From Rubripirellula reticaptiva (GTDB lineage Bacteria; Planctomycetota; Planctomycetia; Pirellulales; Pirellulaceae), in assembly GCF_007860175.1 (NCBI RefSeq), contig NZ_SJPX01000006.1, forward strand, positions 746,074 through 810,073: 64,000 nucleotides of DNA, in the 5' to 3' direction. Within the stretch, counting starts at the first letter, position 1. Each line of letters begins with the position of its first letter. Below the pieces are notes generated by a model. That model was given only the letters and a program-made list of their open reading frames with translations. It was not told the DNA's origin and searched no databases. Both the position numbers and the translations under genes were made by a program. Of the stretch, positions 62,532 through 64,000 are shown piece by piece.

Positions 62532-63671
62532 ATGAAAATCCACTCCGCACGCATCCTGGCCGGCTTTCCCGAGAAGAACAGCTCGCTGTACCGTCGACTC
62601 GGCGTCCCCTTGGGTGATCCGGCGGCTTGGATCGAACTGGATTCGCGCCGCATTGGACTGGTTCGAGATTTGGAAATGGATCGTGTCCGTCAAGCCGGGC
62701 ATTGTGACGACGTGACGAGTCCGCCGGAACACGCACCACCGGCTGGGCTGAGCGCCGATCGCGAAACGGCTACCGCCGAAGCAGCAGTCCAGATCCTGCG
62801 CAGCGCTAAAGTCGAGCGAGTCGTGGCGGACCGATCGCTTCCGTTCATCTTCGCCTGGCACTTGCAACAAGCCGAAATTGACGTTCAGTACGACGCCGAG
62901 CTTGGCGTCCTTGATCGCCGAATCAAGACACGAAGCGAGATCGATTCTCTATCCAAGGCACAGGGCACGACCGAAGACGTCATGAAGTGGATCTGCCAGA
63001 CGATCTCAAAGTGCGATGTTGGCAGCGACGGGGTGCTAATGCACGAAGGCGAGGCCATGACCAGCGAACGAGTGCGTAGCATGGTGGCGTTCGAATTTCT
63101 AAAACGCAACTTCACGATGTCGCACGGCGCGATCATCGCGACCGCTCCGCTAGTCGCCGACTGTCACCACAGCGGTTCAGGGCCGCTGCACACCGGATGC
63201 CCCATCATTGTTGACCTGTTCCCGCGCGACGAGAGCACACGGTATTGGGGCGATTGCACTCGCACGGTCGTGCACGGCAAAGTGTCCGATCAAGTCCGCG
63301 ACATGCATGCCGCCGTCCGCGAAGCCAAAGCAGCTTGCACCGAAATGTTGCGAGTCGGAAACACCGCCGACGCAGTCCACAAGGCCGGCGAAAACGTGCT
63401 GATCAAACATGGTTACAAAGTCTCGCGTGGCAAGCTGACCGACGGCCCCAGCATCCAGCACGGAACCGGCCACGGCATCGGCTTGGATCTGCACGAACCC
63501 ATTTTGCTGGATCACGGCGGCGGCGAAGTTTTGGAAAACGAAGTGTTCACAATCGAACCAGGTCTGTACGGACGCGAATGCGGCGGCGTCCGAATCGAAG
63601 ACATGCTTGTCGTCACTCACGATGGTCCCAAGAATCTAAATTCGTTGCCCGATGCGCTGACTTGGGACTGA
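62532..63671 (+). CDS. M24-family metallopeptidase (Xaa-Pro peptidase-like)
   Basis: 379 aa, ATG 62532. A ~130-residue N-terminal creatinase-like domain is followed by the pita-bread fold. Metal ligands: IIVDLFPRDESTRYWGDCTRTVV (Asp-Asp), IQHGTGHGIGLDLHE (His), VFTIEPGLYGREC (Glu), and GGVRIEDMLVVT (Glu). This set is complete for a dinuclear Mn/Co aminopeptidase of the PepQ/PepP type or a creatinase-like enzyme. No signal peptide, so cytoplasmic. Differs from the map protein at 50296 by its N-terminal domain and by the spacing of ligands. Neighbours give no clue to substrate. Confidence 0.9.
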   Translation: MKIHSARILAGFPEKNSSLYRRLGVPLGDPAAWIELDSRRIGLVRDLEMDRVRQAGHCDDVTSPPEHAPPAGLSADRETATAEAAVQILRSAKVERVVADRSLPFIFAWHLQQAEIDVQYDAELGVLDRRIKTRSEIDSLSKAQGTTEDVMKWICQTISKCDVGSDGVLMHEGEAMTSERVRSMVAFEFLKRNFTMSHGAIIATAPLVADCHHSGSGPLHTGCPIIVDLFPRDESTRYWGDCTRTVVHGKVSDQVRDMHAAVREAKAACTEMLRVGNTADAVHKAGENVLIKHGYKVSRGKLTDGPSIQHGTGHGIGLDLHEPILLDHGGGEVLENEVFTIEPGLYGRECGGVRIEDMLVVTHDGPKNLNSLPDALTWD

Positions 63672-63751
63672 TCTTGCGCGAACACGGTACACGACCGTAA
63701 TAGCACAATGTTCAGACACCAGCCCCCAGCCCCCAGCCAAAAATGTTGCAA

Positions 63752-64000
63752 CTACTTTCGCGTGTCGACGATGATGTCGGCAAGTGCATCGGCGAGTGGG
63801 TCGTCGGTTTCGCCACAAAATCCCCAATGTTCGCGGCGGCGCCATCCTTCGGCGTATTCGAAATCACCGCTCAAGGTTCCGACCTCGGCACTAACTTTTC
63901 GCGTGGTTTCCAGATAGCTGTCCTGACCTTGGCTTTTGTCGAGCCACAGCTTTTGGCTTTCGTGACAGGCAAGTGAATCCAGTTTTTGGTCAATTACATT
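63752..64000 (-). CDS. PIG-L-type deacetylase, C-terminal end (partial)
   Basis: A minus-strand frame enters from the right edge (first codon 64000-63998) and ends at TAG 63754-63752. The 82 residues include ACHESQKLWLDKSQG, YLETTRKVSAEVG, GDFEYAEGWRRREHWGFC and DDPLADALA. The 'FEYAEGWRRHxHxGFC' ending is what I remember from the C-termini of planctomycete LmbE/PIG-L (GlcNAc deacetylase) proteins. The catalytic motifs would lie outside the window. The plus-strand frame over the same bases is a shadow. Confidence 0.6.
   Translation of the reverse strand, partial: NVIDQKLDSLACHESQKLWLDKSQGQDSYLETTRKVSAEVGTLSGDFEYAEGWRRREHWGFCGETDDPLADALADIIVDTRK

Overview
The window looks like a chromosomal segment of a planctomycete of the Pirellulaceae (Rhodopirellula-like) type. 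The basis is the sequence alone: four formylglycine-type sulfatases, secreted esterases and a GH43-like propeller protein, a giant surface protein with a planctomycete LEPR-like N-terminus plus GEVED and dockerin modules, proteins with an N-terminal zinc ribbon followed by a membrane domain, PQQ-type propeller proteins, and a type II secretion-like locus whose secretin-N protein lacks a pore domain. I saw no rRNA, tRNA, CRISPR array, intact IS element or phage.

Layout. 1-12 kb: a carbohydrate-degradation locus with an esterase/SGNH fusion, a DUF3472-like protein, three sulfatases, a GH43-like protein and an acetyl-esterase, suited to a sulfated and acetylated polysaccharide; a decayed TPR gene lies inside it. 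12-15 kb: tRNA-dihydrouridine synthase, a PrpE-like phosphatase, a small membrane protein and a remnant of an ECF sigma factor gene. 15.2-19.1 kb: a tightly overlapping minus-strand operon for a DevBCA/MacB-like exporter, ending in a methyltransferase with an export signal. 19.2-26.3 kb: a minus-strand sulfide/persulfide island with an ArsR regulator, rhodanese-DUF2892, TauE-like permease, persulfide dioxygenase-rhodanese fusion, bacterioferritin-like protein, DsrE fusion protein, TPMT-type methyltransferase, DUF3365 haem lipoprotein and periplasmic rhodanese. A 12-bp word (ATATCGGAACCT) is shared upstream of the ArsR gene and of the rhodanese-DUF2892 gene, so it probably marks the ArsR operator.

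26.4-34.5 kb: an NtrB/NtrC-type two-component system and, convergent to it, a heavy-metal RND efflux pump with its adaptor. Each operon has a sigma-54 promoter (-24/-12) and, 70-90 bp upstream, nearly the same 15-bp palindromic enhancer (GGACA..TCTGTCC). This reads as an autoregulated sigma-54 circuit that drives an RND pump.

34.5-50 kb: the giant surface protein, an RDD membrane protein, a WYL regulator, a HEAT/TPR periplasmic protein and a GspD-like/GspE/GspF operon. 50-64 kb: methionine aminopeptidase, a fourth sulfatase with a variant active-site motif, a family 2 glycosyltransferase, a 770-bp gene-free stretch that ends in a strong plus-strand terminator (candidate small RNA), a rhomboid protease, a translationally coupled kinase/inositol-monophosphatase/flavin-reductase trio, a PQQ propeller protein, an LpxH-like phosphoesterase, a second zinc-ribbon membrane protein, an M24 peptidase and the end of a PIG-L-type deacetylase cut by the window edge.
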